NCBI GenBank assembly: GCA_001953115.1
Contig: LSSL01003255.1
Span: 1 to 18,431 of the forward strand
DNA from: Smittium mucronatum
Taxonomy: Eukaryota > Kickxellomycota > Harpellomycetes > Harpellales > Legeriomycetaceae
Length of the DNA: 18,431 nucleotides
Direction: 5' to 3'
The notes under the pieces are model-generated. The model ran no database searches. It was not told the DNA's origin and saw only the letters and a program-made list of their open reading frames with translations. This document shows, piece after piece, positions 1 to 9,999 of this stretch; position 1 is the stretch's first letter; every line of letters begins with the position of its first letter. A program made the translations under genes and the position numbers.

Positions 1-23
1 CAACGCTGCGTGAAATTTTAGTC

Positions 24-47
24 TAGTGTACTTCGAAAAGTACACTA
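24..47. repeat. Perfect 10-bp hairpin with 4-base loop
   Basis: TAGTGTACTT (24-33) pairs exactly with AAGTACACTA (38-47) around a CGAA loop. It lies at the extreme left of the window, so its wider context is cut off. It could be the end of a small inverted-repeat element or an RNA hairpin. Confidence 0.7.
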
Positions 48-52
48 TTAAG

Positions 53-88
53 CCCCTAAACCACGGCAAGGTATTTCACTCTTAGGGG
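53..88. repeat. 7-bp inverted repeat CCCCTAA / TTAGGGG
   Basis: CCCCTAA (53-59) is complementary to TTAGGGG (82-88) across a 22-base loop, directly after the hairpin at 24-47. TTAGGGG resembles a telomere-type unit, but there is one copy on each strand and no array, so it is not telomeric repeat. Confidence 0.5.
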
Positions 89-609
89 ACAAATCTTTGA
101 CGAATTATAACGATTCCTTCAACTTAGTTGATCAAGATAAAGCTTAAATTCAAAAATAAATTTTATTGGATATGGCCTAAAGTTTAAAGCGTTCAGATGG
201 GTGGTAGGACGATATCGCTTCTATCTTCGACTAAAAAGACGTAACATTGACGTCACTTATAACGTTGTGATTATTTTCAGTTTTTTTTGCTGTTTTGATG
301 AAAATAATTTGTATAGATTTTATCGAAGATTCAATAGGGCAAATAAAAGTGACTTATTTCCCCAAATAAGTATGCAAAAGAAAAAATTTCCTATCTTTTA
401 CCCATTAATCAATCAATTTCTTAGCCAAAATATTCGTTAACGAGCAATCATATAAACTTTAGCTCACTATGCCTCCGATTTTATTGCTAATCGTTTCGGG
501 ATCGATGGCACAAAAAAAGGTCATCACTTTTAGCTCAATGTATCATTAGACTGATAATATATGCGTACTAATGAATTAATAATGAACCCAGGCCTTAGTG
601 AAATTATCA

Positions 610-1151
610 TTTTACACAGATAGAAGTGGGGTTCAATTTTGTACCGGGAAAGTGTTAAAGTACTTTTCTAAAAGAACCAATGTAGCCCAAATTACTAAGC
701 GCAAAATTTGCATTACTACTCTTTAAATCTAGCGAACAAACCACTAAAATACTGAGATTCATCTGTTTTAAAGATTATGGGCTGATTGAGCCAACATCAA
801 CCAGTCTGAGCCTATTTCAATCTGTATTCCCTCATTTTTGGTTAGCAATAACAGGATGACTTTCTCTCCGAAACTTTTATAAATATTCGAACCCATCCCT
901 TGAGATGAAGCATACATCAGTAAAGTTTTAGCAAATACATTACTTTAGATGAATCACTTGAGCTTCTAAATCACAAAATGGTCCACATTTGGCTTTTGGG
1001 GATGTATTAGATGATTGATTTCCCTATAATAGCATTTCATCCTCTAATATTACTAATACGGATTTTTTTTTCCAGTCTAGATCTATCTTGAAGGGTCAGT
1101 ATTAATAATCCTTACGATTAAAATAGCCTGAGCTTTTCGGTTAAGCTGGAG
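610..1151 (-). pseudogene. Broken coding remnant, possibly retroelement gag/protease
   Basis: Successive minus-strand reading frames, each open for 19 to 58 codons, follow one another with stops or frame changes between them: 1151-1086, 1083-1027, 1023-943, 944-771 and 762-658, then a further patch to 610. The pieces use mixed, protein-like residues rather than the Lys/Asn/Ile/Phe noise of random A+T-rich DNA. One piece has KCGPFC followed seven residues later by His, which is like a damaged CCHC zinc knuckle. The next ends in IEIGSDWL, which resembles the G-x-D-W-L segment near the end of Ty3/gypsy-type retropepsins. That order (knuckle, then protease) would fit gag-pol. No intact D-S/T-G protease site and no reverse transcriptase are visible. 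The element identity is inference; the run of broken frames on one strand is what I see. Confidence 0.3.
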
Positions 1152-1568
1152 CTAATGGCATAAAAACGAAAAACATTCCGGACTATTTTTCCATTTGGAA
1201 ACCTAAACGGGGTTGACACCAACGATTTATATTTCGATTGGGTTAATATTTATTTACATTAGCCAATAGACAATCAAAATCATCATTTTAAAAGTGAATT
1301 ACGTTAAAAGTACATTTGTTTTTATTTGCAAAGGTATTATTACCTTGTAGCTAGTTATAGAATTAATCTAACCTACCTTCCTCCCCTTTTCTTTCAAATT
1401 TATTCAAAAAAGAATTGTAAAACATGAATTCGCATATCTAGTTAACATTTCTGTATGTTATTTGAGATTGGTGCTGTATATTAAATCAAACTCCTGATCA
1501 TTAATAATCTGCCGATTCTCTGAAATTATCATTTTGATCCGTTTTAGCTACTAATTTTTTAGTTAACC

Positions 1569-4245
1569 ATGGATAACAGAGTAGAAGAAATTTACCTGTC
1601 TGGTATGAGAAGCTTAAAGCTTAAGAAGTTTAAGGAAGCCTTCAACTTGTTCACATTGGTAAATATTTTTATTATTACAATGAAGACTCGCTTGTTGTAT
1701 ACCTTATTTATTTGATTTCATTTTAGTGCAAATTTAAACCTTTAAAGCAATGGAAATTATTTTTTCTATCTTTTCGCCAAAGGCTATAGATTCCAACTCC
1801 AAATCTCCTGAAATTAATAAAATATACGAGAATAGAGCGATAGCTCTGTTAAATATGGGAAGATACGAAGATGCTCTTAGAGATTCTCAAAAAGCTATGC
1901 TTATGAATCCTAAATCATCTATGGTAATTGCATAAAATGCAAATTTCTTTTTTTACTTATTAAAAAAAATTAGTTTGACGAATGGCTTATGCTTAAAAAA
2001 CCCTTCTAACTTTTATTGAATTGGAATTCTTTCTTAGTCTTATTTCATTTCAGGGAAATTACTTTGGATTATGAAAAAACCAACAAACGCCCTTTTTGTA
2101 CTTTCTTCTGGGATTAAAAATTCTGATAGCACAAATTCAAAATATAAGGTAAAATATTTTTAATCACTTTTTACCGTTAAATATTTTTTTTAAATTCTTT
2201 TTTCGTTCTATCCACAACTCCAAATAATATATTTAATTCAACTTTTTTTTTTTTTTTTTCATTTAATCACCAAAAATTTGTTTTCAAATTTTTTTAAAAA
2301 ATACAACTAACATTAATTTCTCATTTTTATACAATCAGAAAATGTTAAAACTATACGAGGATCTTTCAATCGAAACTCAGAACATCAAATCTAAAAAAAT
2401 TGAGGTAATTTTATACCTATACTCAACACTTAATAATTGTATTCGAAGGGTTTATGTGAAAATTTTGAAAATTTGTATTAACAGCTAGTAAACATTATAT
2501 TTATTTTATTTTATATTCAGCGTTTAAATCCCTTTCTATGTCTCCCTTACGAGCTATTCAGCATGATTCTTAAAAGACTGACGTTAAAAGAAATATTTAC
2601 TGTTGGTTCGGTTTGTAAAATTTGGAAGGGCCATATTGATACCGATAAATTATTATGGAAAGATCTCAATTTCTTAATCAATAGCTATTTTCAACCCATT
2701 TCTAATTCATTAACCGTTTCCATGAAACCTCATGAAAAAAACCAAATATCTGATGCAAATCATGTCGGTAATAAAATTATATGTGGAAGTCATTGTCAAC
2801 TTTTATCTCAGGATAAAAAAAATTTTAATCCCAAATTATTTTTATCTAAACCCACCCCTGTTCCCGAGAAATCTTTGTTAAGAGCTGTTAAAAATTCAAG
2901 CCACCAAATGGCTAGTCTTCTCGTCCCAGATTGTAGAAATGTGACCAAGAGATTTTTCACTGAAATATTATCCAGACCCCGACCTAAGCTTGCAAAAGTT
3001 TCAATGAGTCGTCTAATACCACCACTCATCCCCCCCACTTTATCTTCATTAATCTCTAATCTTTCACAAACAAATCATTTAACGAGTTTGTGTATTTCGT
3101 ATACACCTATAATGACAACCAAAATGGTTATAGACTTGGCTAAAAACTGCACTCAATTGTCTATTTTAGATTTATCATGTTGTTCAAATGTTGATTGGCT
3201 TTCTGTTATCTCACAGTCAAATCTCCATCCTCCCAAAATATTTTTTCCAAATCTACAAGAGCTTTATGTCAACGATCAATTAGAAAGTTTCATATTCATT
3301 TGTACTCCCCATGCCAAAATTGTAAACTCGTTCGACAAGCTTCATACATTATCAATATCTTGGAATTCTAATAGAAGAAAAATGTTTTTTCCTGGAAATT
3401 ATATCCCTTTATCTAAAGCTGTTCCAAACTCATACCGAAATTACAATATCAGTTTTTCTTTATTCCCTAATATCAAACATATTTGTTTAGACGGTCATTT
3501 TGATATATACACTCCCGTTTTTCCTCATTTTTCCAATGTTGTAGATGATGAAAACTTTCAAGTGGTAATACCCAATTGGTGCATATTCTCTAGTGCATTC
3601 TCTTCAAAATTAGAAAATCGAACTTTTGTTTCCATGATTAGTAAATCAGTAAGCTTAAAGGTTCTTGATGTATCTGGAGCTAGCAAATTAGATTCTGAAT
3701 CTGCGTACCAAATTACCAGATTGAATATGGAATATCTAACTAGCATAAATTTATCCGGATGTTTAGGATTCTCGATTGAAGATATGATTCAGATATCCAA
3801 ATGTTGTATCTCCAAAAATCTTTACAATTTGGACTTTTCCTATACTGTTTGTGACAATCAAGTAGCATTTGAGATATCAAATCATATTTCCAAATCACTA
3901 CAGAATTTGATTTTAGATAAAACATACGTATCAGATTCTGGGCTCGTCAAAATTGTTACTTCTATTGTAGCATTATCACCAAAATGTAGTGTTTGTAATA
4001 CTTTGATAAGCCGCAGCTCATTGCTGTGTAAATGTAATTCTTTCTCCCCTGCTAAAAATAGACCCAAATCTTTGTCACAAAACAACGAGTCCTTTCTGTA
4101 TCACTCGGAGTTTAAGAGTGATGATTTCTCCAACTTAAAATTGATATCATTGAATAAATGTGACTACATTTCATTAGAGGTAGTTAACTCTATCAGAGAG
4201 ATATTGAAACCATTGAAAGCTGAAATTAAATACTTTTTTAATTGA
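1569..4245 (+). CDS. DIA2: TPR/F-box/LRR protein, Dia2/Pof3 type (SCF receptor)
   Basis: Five exons: 1569-1658, 1783-1923, 2038-2148, 2339-2404 and 2521-4245. All introns are phase 0 GT-AG, and the product is 710 aa. Residues 1-115 or so form TPR helices (YLSGMRSLKLKKFKEAFNLF; NRAIALLNMGRYEDALRDSQ; SGKLLWIMKKPTNALFVL). An F-box follows at about 142-187 (LPYELFSMILKRL, then VCKIWKG and LLWKDL), then leucine-rich repeats from about 320 to the end. In budding and fission yeast this family (Dia2, Pof3) is the substrate receptor of an SCF ubiquitin ligase. It binds the replisome through its TPRs and drives removal of the replicative helicase at termination, in the nucleus. Length matches Dia2 (about 730 aa). 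Oddities: a Cys-rich insert (C625, C628, C639, C641), and a weak exon-2 acceptor (CCAAAG), while a better-looking one at 1725-1726 leads to an early stop. Exons 1-4 rest on splice-site and TPR reasoning; exon 5 is certain. Confidence 0.85.
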
Positions 4246-4568
4246 ATTTATTTTTACACTCTATCAAATGTTATCTTTAATCTTTGTATAACTCTGGGTA
4301 ATTTTATGTTTTTCTTGAATAAATAAATATTTAATATAAATAAACTTAATTATAAGTTAGGAAATACGCTAAAATGAACCAGATGATTCTTAATTTACAA
4401 ACCGTTTTATTTAATCAAGAAAAAGTAAAAACAAACTACCTTTGAAGTGCAATAAAACCTCAAAAAAAAGGATAAAATTCATACAACTAATCCACCCAGT
4501 TAAAAAAGTATGAACATGGTATTATTAATCAAAAGTATGGAAAAGGAATTTCCAACAAGAAGTTGAAT
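4246..4568. other. Convergent 3' intergenic region with poly(A) signals
   Basis: This A+T-rich spacer separates the 3' ends of the F-box gene (+) and RAD21 (-). AATAAA occurs on the plus strand at 4318-4323, about 75 bases after the F-box stop. AATAAA on the minus strand corresponds to 4406-4411, about 160 bases after the RAD21 stop. The predicted transcripts would end close to, or overlap, each other. No gene is seen inside. Confidence 0.6.
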
Positions 4569-6661
4569 CTATCCCACAAGATCATTGAATTTCGAAAGAG
4601 GAGTAACCAAAATATCTCCATTCTGACCTTTTTGCTCCACACTAATGTAATCTTTAGTTTTAAGAACCAATATTTCAAAGAAAAGTTTAACGACATCTGA
4701 TTTTGGGGCCTTTTTGACAGTCGAATTGAATGATATGTTTTTCGACTTTTTGTTTGCACTTTTTTTTAAGATTTCGATCGCGTCAAAGGTGGTGTTGCTC
4801 AATGTTGGTCTATTAGGGTTTACTCCATGATCCGAATCATTGGAGAATAAAGGTACCCTGTCTTCTGCAGGGGAAATTCCAGAATCAGTGCTATCCATGA
4901 TAGATTTGAGCTGTAAGTCGAATCCAGTATCTCCAAAACTAATATCTGCGGCAGTAATTCGCTTGGGTCCGTTGGGGGTTTGGACTACTCCATAATTCAT
5001 AAAATAACTATTTTCAGCGGCAAAAGATCCCATTTGGATTCCTCCATCGGGAGAAAAATCTAATCCTCCTTGAATATTGAAATTACCAAAAGATAAATCC
5101 TCAGAGGATAGGTTAAGGTTGTTATCAATACCAAACTCATCCATGCCATCTATCTGAATATTACTTCCTTCAGCAATCAACTGATTATCAGCAGAACTCA
5201 TATTATTGCGTGAATGAGCTTTGTCGAAACCAGTAATTAAGACCTCTGATAGACTGAGAGAAGAGATATTTGAAAGCAATGGTTTGAATTGGGAATTGAT
5301 ATCAAACATTTTGAGTGCAGAGTTAGTGACGAAACTAGATATATTGTCAACGTATTTTGGAGGTGCAAGCATATTGCTTGGATCTTTGTAATTTTGTTTA
5401 AGTTTAGAGAGAGGATAAGTAGTTACATCATCATACATATCAGTTCCATAAACACGCTTTCTTTTTTTTATGGTGGCACCATTAGCAATATTGGGATCAA
5501 GAACTTGATTCTCTGCTTGTTCCCAAGCAAAATCATCGAAATTGCTTAGTTGATCCAGTCCATCTTGGAATCTTATTCCTCCTCCAGCTTCTAAATTCGA
5601 AGCAGATACATCACCGAGATTTGAAGCGCCTCCTATTCCAGAAATATCACCAATCATTGATACCGGATCCATTCCAAGGCCAATAAATGAATCGGGCCCA
5701 GCAAGGATACTTTTTTCACCCATTTCAAAGCGAGAAGTGGAATCAAATACACTTGGTTCGTTAAATGGTATATTTGATTCTCTTCTTGCAACTTCAATGT
5801 CCATCGAGCTTCCATCTAAATTCCCTCCAGTTTGGAAAGCTGGAGAACCAATAGGATTTTCAGCATTTCCCAACCAATCATCACCTAAATCCAAACGGAA
5901 TTCATCGTCTCTTCCCAGCAATTCATCGCCGAAATTCTTAGCATTTCTAGCAACCATCATGGATTCTGAAGGCAATGAAATGTCACGCAAAGCACTCATG
6001 TGGCCAGAAAATCTATTGCGAGCTCTCTCGTCAAAAATCGAACTGGCTTCATTAATAGATCCATCAGTATTACCTCCCAAAATTGAGCCAGCTTCTAGCA
6101 TGAATGAATAGTTTGAGAATAGCCTAGTTGGAAGTAGCAACTCGAATTCTGAAGTTACGTCTGGTAGTGTAATATTGTTTCTTTGGGCTACAGTGGCTTC
6201 AAGGATATCAACAACGCCTGATCTAAAAGCCATTTTTATTTTTAAAAGGGCTTCTGAGCAATCCTCCATTAGATACTTTGCTTTTTTTGAGTATATTCTT
6301 GAAACGCCAAGTAGCAGTTGACCCGAGATTCTTAAAGCCAATGGTGGCTGATCGCTACCAATCATAGCACCTATTAAAAAAAAGGTGTTTATTGAAAAGT
6401 TATATTTAGCGAGAAGTATATTCAATGTGATATGAGAAATATTTTATTTCTATTTAAATCAAGTCTTTTTTCATTTCCAAAAATAATTTTATAATATTCT
6501 AGTATAGCAAACTATAAAATAAGTAAAATTATGTTACCTATAGAATTTGTTATGCTGGTTTGGATGAATTGGGATTTGTTCAACTTTTTCTCCCAATGGG
6601 CTGCGAGCCATACCCTTGAAAGGGGCCCATTTTGCAATAATACTGCATCCGTATAATACAT
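4569..6661 (-). CDS. RAD21: Cohesin kleisin subunit Rad21/Scc1
   Basis: Two exons on the minus strand, 6661-6538 and 6370-4569, are joined across a 167-base GT-AG intron (phase 1); the product is 641 aa. Exon 1 gives MYYTDAVLLQ and GPLSRVWLAAHWEKKL, the conserved start of the Rad21/Rec8 N-terminal domain. Exon 2 continues it with SGQLLLGVSRIYSKKAKYL and ALLKIKMAF, which bind the SMC3 neck in cohesin. The last 50 residues (LFFEILVLKTKDYISVEQ, GDILVTPLSKF) are the C-terminal winged helix that binds the SMC1 head, so the gene is complete. The middle holds a basic KKRKR patch near residue 343, a likely nuclear signal in the region that contacts the SA/Scc3 subunit, and LAPP shortly after. Rad21 closes the cohesin ring and is cut by separase at anaphase. 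The motif DIEVAR (232-237) fits the separase consensus. The mitotic type is favoured over meiotic Rec8 because of length and the DITLP-like stretch. Confidence 0.95.
5784..5801 (-). other. Predicted separase cleavage site DIEVAR in Rad21
   Basis: Residues D232-I-E-V-A-R237 match the separase consensus [S/D]-x-E-x-x-R, with cleavage expected after R237; another Arg follows, as at some yeast sites. A second, upstream site is less clear. ERAR (E156 to R159) fits the core ExxR, while SMMVAR (178-183) sits where yeast and human have their first site but has Met in place of the key Glu. Confidence 0.6.
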
Positions 6662-7332
6662 TATCGATATTGCCTTTTATTTCGAAAATCGCATTTACTG
6701 ATTCTGATGTATATAATAGCTATTGTTATTTTACAAAACTAAAAGTTAGAATATCGCTTTATCATAGATAGAAATAGAAATTATATATTTATTTCCATGT
6801 TTACTAGCGCCTTTTTGATCCAACGTTTAATGACTTTTGACACTAAATCCTTCATCATTTGATTACTACTTTAATTGTACTAATTTAATACAAAGTCTAA
6901 GAGCTTTTTCGAGCAGCAATTGGTGCATATTGTTAACATCAAACATTGATAACCAACAATAATCCAATACCAGATAGAAAATGTTAGTCTCTTAACCATT
7001 TAATTTCCAATCTGTATTTTTTGACATTTGCTTACTTTGTCACAACTTTTTAAATGATATTATTGGTAGTGATCCATGCATATCTTTGAGTCAATAAAAA
7101 CAACCAAATATGTCGATTTTTATAATTCCGTGTTACAAAAAAAAAAAAATATGTCGATTTTTTTGAAATATAAATAAATACTGCGAATCATTAAAGATTA
7201 TAGTTTTGTAATAAAATCCTAAATAACAACAAATTCATTTGGAGCTTGGAAATATTCCAAAATTATTTTCTATAGCTCTATACAATAATATTGAATGCAA
7301 AAAGCTTATTCAAGTTATTGAATATAAACACC
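6662..7332. other. RAD21 upstream region, nothing recognised
   Basis: This A+T-rich DNA lies directly upstream of the RAD21 start codon. It should contain the core promoter and 5' leader, but no convincing TATA box or long open frame was seen. A run of A at 7137-7149 and short direct repeats of ATGTCGATTTTT (around 7110 and 7151) are the only visible structure. Confidence 0.5.
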
Positions 7333-7470
7333 ATTGGCCAATTTCCGCGTCACAAAACACTACAAACCAACTATGTGAGCCAATAAATGCGATGAGCAGA
7401 AACTTTACGCAACGCGGTAGAGAAGAAATTAGGCATCGTTATTGGTATTAGTTCTTCTAATTTCGCGAAA
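7333..7470. promoter_or_regulatory. CCAAT and CGCG motif island, candidate G1/S-type control region
   Basis: Within 140 bases there are the palindrome ATTGGCCAAT (7333-7342, a CCAAT box on each strand), CCGCGT (7345-7350), CCAAT (7380-7384), ACGCGG (7412-7417) and the perfect palindrome TTTCGCGAAA (7461-7470). I saw CGCG nowhere else in the window. MBF sites (ACGCGT) and E2F sites (TTTCGCG) control G1/S genes, including cohesin genes, in yeasts and other eukaryotes. The island lies about 670-810 bases upstream of RAD21 and may act on it, or on an unrecognised plus-strand transcript starting near 7575. Regulatory function is inference. Confidence 0.35.
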
Positions 7471-7543
7471 CCAGGCTTTTTTTGATACTAGTGAATTCAT
7501 TTAAAAGCGTGGGAGTGAATTATTGCACCAAACTTTTGGAAAA

Positions 7544-7551
7544 TATATAAA
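7544..7551 (+). promoter_or_regulatory. TATA-box-like TATATAAA
   Basis: TATATAAA lies about 75 bases after the CGCG/CCAAT island and 48 bases before an ATG (7599). That ATG opens only a 15-codon frame. The spacing is promoter-like, but no protein-coding gene follows, and TATA-like strings are common in this A+T-rich DNA. Confidence 0.2.
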
Positions 7552-8287
7552 TCTTGAGCATTCAAAACAATTCGTATCTTCTTTTCGGTTTAAAAGTTAT
7601 GTTTATAAAATCGCTGTTTATGCATTTGAATTTTAATTTGGATTAAGTTTTGTTGATATTTTTACTAGTTTTTATTTATTTTTAAAATGATGCATCTGGT
7701 AAAGTTGTGGATGATTTAAAAGCTATACAGATTTTTGGGCCGTTAATCTTTCCAGCATTAATTTCACTCGTTACTTTTTGCAAATATATTAATGTACTTT
7801 TATAGAAAGTTTTGTAATCTTTTTCTGCTTTTATTTATTTTCTTACTATTATTTTAGTCTGTATCCTAAAAATGTAACAGGTTTCTTTTCAAATTTCTTA
7901 TCAAAATGGGGGATAAAAACCAGTACATACATAATCCTAATTTAGTTGAATTTAGTATTGGTATCTCACATAAAAATGAATTGATTGAGGTATAAACTAG
8001 AAACTTTAGGATTGGATCTTTTTTCAAATTAGTTTCAAATTAGATTCGTATTTTTTATTATAAAATATAAAAGATTTATTAGTATTGCAATGAGATTAAC
8101 AGCATTCTTACATTCATTAAAAGTACGCTTTTTTTAAAAATCAAACGATATTTATATATTATGCGCCTTTATTAAATGGACATAAATTGGTTAATAAACC
8201 ATTCGATTATTTCATTTCCCAAATAAATAAATGTCTACCTGCCGATAATTTTATTATTATTATTAAGAAATAATTTCCATGTATAGG

Positions 8288-8327
8288 ACTTTTGACCTGG
8301 CCTGTAAACTTTTATATGGTCAAAAGT
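8288..8327. repeat. 10-bp perfect inverted repeat, 20-base loop
   Basis: ACTTTTGACC (8288-8297) pairs with GGTCAAAAGT (8318-8327). The 12-mer GGTCAAAAGTGC that starts in the right arm recurs at 15059-15070, outside the desert. Confidence 0.6.
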
Positions 8328-9984
8328 GCTGTTCTTATTTTATTATTTATTATTCTATTAGACGCCTGCATTAGTAAAAATAATATAAGTCAAGGTCATT
8401 TAACTTTAGAAGATCGAAGATCACACGACAATTTTTTTTCTCATAAAATTAAATAAATAGTCAATAATTTATAAAATCAACTATATTATATTTCCAGAAC
8501 AATAAAATCTATAGAGAAAATCCATCATGTTATATAAATATAATAGTGATGATTTATTGAAAGATTTCTCATTATGAGCAGAGGTATAAAATCCTGTCAA
8601 GATATTTATTATAATCTCCAAAAAAAAAAACATCATTTTCAAGATTGAAGCTCGTTATTGAATAAACAAAAGATATCTTTTTCTCCCGAAAGAGTTATAA
8701 TGCAGTTATAAATCCCATTGAATTAATAATTCGTGTAGATAATGCTCCAAGCTAGTTTACCAGAATCCTAAATAAGGAATATGAAATGAAACTATCAAGT
8801 TATGTCAATCGAGATAGATTGCATGGATTATGATATCAGTCTTTTCGTTAATAATATTGAAGTTTAAATATAACCAATTTAAATAATGTATAGTTATAAT
8901 ATGAGATTCATCAAAGAAAAAGCTTATATCTGGAAAAATATTGATAAAAACACCTCTAAGCATACTAGTTTCATTTTATTTTAGACAAAGCACGTTGAAA
9001 TTTCAAAACTTAATATTGAACCTTGTATCTCTATCAATCAATCAACTTCTAACCAGTATAAGATAACAAATTAGCTTTTTGTATAAATTTGGCTGATTAA
9101 AATATAAAAATTCCACCTTGACACCAAGACTATTTGAAAGAAATAAGCGTGAATACCGATTCACATTTTAAAAATAAATCGAATAAAAATTGAAACAAGG
9201 TTGTATAAATATCTTTATATTCGTCCAAGTTATTTATCAGTCACAAAAATATTTGCTCACTTTATTAAATATATATAATTGTTATAACATATGAACTAAA
9301 AATAAAAAATGGTATATAAATATTTCTTAGCCTGAAAAATTCTATTATGATAAATTATCATAATTACATATATAAAAATCTGACATTGTATTTGAGTGAA
9401 AATATGTTCTTATCTGCCATACGTCTCAAAGAAAATCCTTAATTATGTATAATTACCACTAGTTATTCGAAAAGAAATTATAATAAACCAAGTTCCATAA
9501 AAATATTTTTTTTACGGCGTTTAAATTTGGCAATATATAAAAGATATTTTCATCAAAACATCAAGCAATCTCAAAACTCAAGGTTTTTCAGAATCTAACC
9601 CAAAGTAAAAATTTTTTATACAATCACAACAGATCATTATATTTTCTCAGACTAAATTAATAAAGCCATTAAAAGAAATTCACTTCATTTCAAAACTTCT
9701 TTATTAAGATCATTGTTGAAAATATACAATTTTTTTTGCAAATATTTATGTATCAAGTATTTTTCCTGTTTTGATTATAGCTTTTATGAACCTTTTTAGA
9801 ATACCCGTTAAAAAGATTATTTTTTCCAGCAATTTTTCTATTTAACATTTGATATGATCAACTTTTTCATTTTAAACCTCAAGTTATAATTCGACTATAT
9901 TATTTCATCATTTTAAACATAATAATCATATAGTAGATACATTTTTTTAAAAAAAAACTCTTTTCAATGACACTCATATACACT

Positions 9985-9999
9985 CCCCCCCCTCCCCCC
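9985..9999. repeat. C-rich tract, eight C then T then six C
   Basis: A strand-biased C tract stands in otherwise A+T-rich DNA, preceded by CACTCATATACACT. No comparable tract was seen elsewhere in the window. Confidence 0.8.

Larger units (their letters stand above)
1..1568. other. Left flank without an intact gene
   Basis: No complete gene was found in this stretch. Base composition is less extreme than in the desert further right, which fits decayed coding sequence, and fragments on the minus strand between about 610 and 1151 read like broken protein (listed separately). The left 100 bases carry two hairpins. A plus-strand open frame at 201-440 begins at GTG, has no recognisable domain and is not believed. 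The last 150 bases before 1569 should hold the promoter and 5' leader of the F-box gene; no clear TATA box was seen there. Confidence 0.6.

Noticed and set aside
53..88. Telomere repeat from TTAGGGG
   Set aside because: One copy on each strand as an inverted pair, no tandem array.
160..240. Minus-strand SSYHPSERF as a retroviral-type integrase motif
   Set aside because: Only a few residues match, the frame closes on both sides, and it lies too near the putative protease fragment for a normal gag-pol layout without a large deletion.
201..440. Plus-strand 79-codon open frame
   Set aside because: Starts at GTG, no domain, Phe/Arg/Tyr-heavy noise, no splice or promoter context; a eukaryotic gene would not be expected to start this way.
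870..900. GGGTTCGAA on the minus strand as a tRNA T-loop
   Set aside because: No matching T-stem, acceptor stem or anticodon arm around it.
5289..6111. Plus-strand frames at 5289-5549 and 5737-6111
   Set aside because: They lie inside the RAD21 coding exon on the opposite strand and read as antisense shadows of it.
7239..7451. Plus-strand 70-codon frame
   Set aside because: Begins at TTG with no ATG and no upstream acceptor. The GC-richer composition is better explained by the regulatory-motif cluster.
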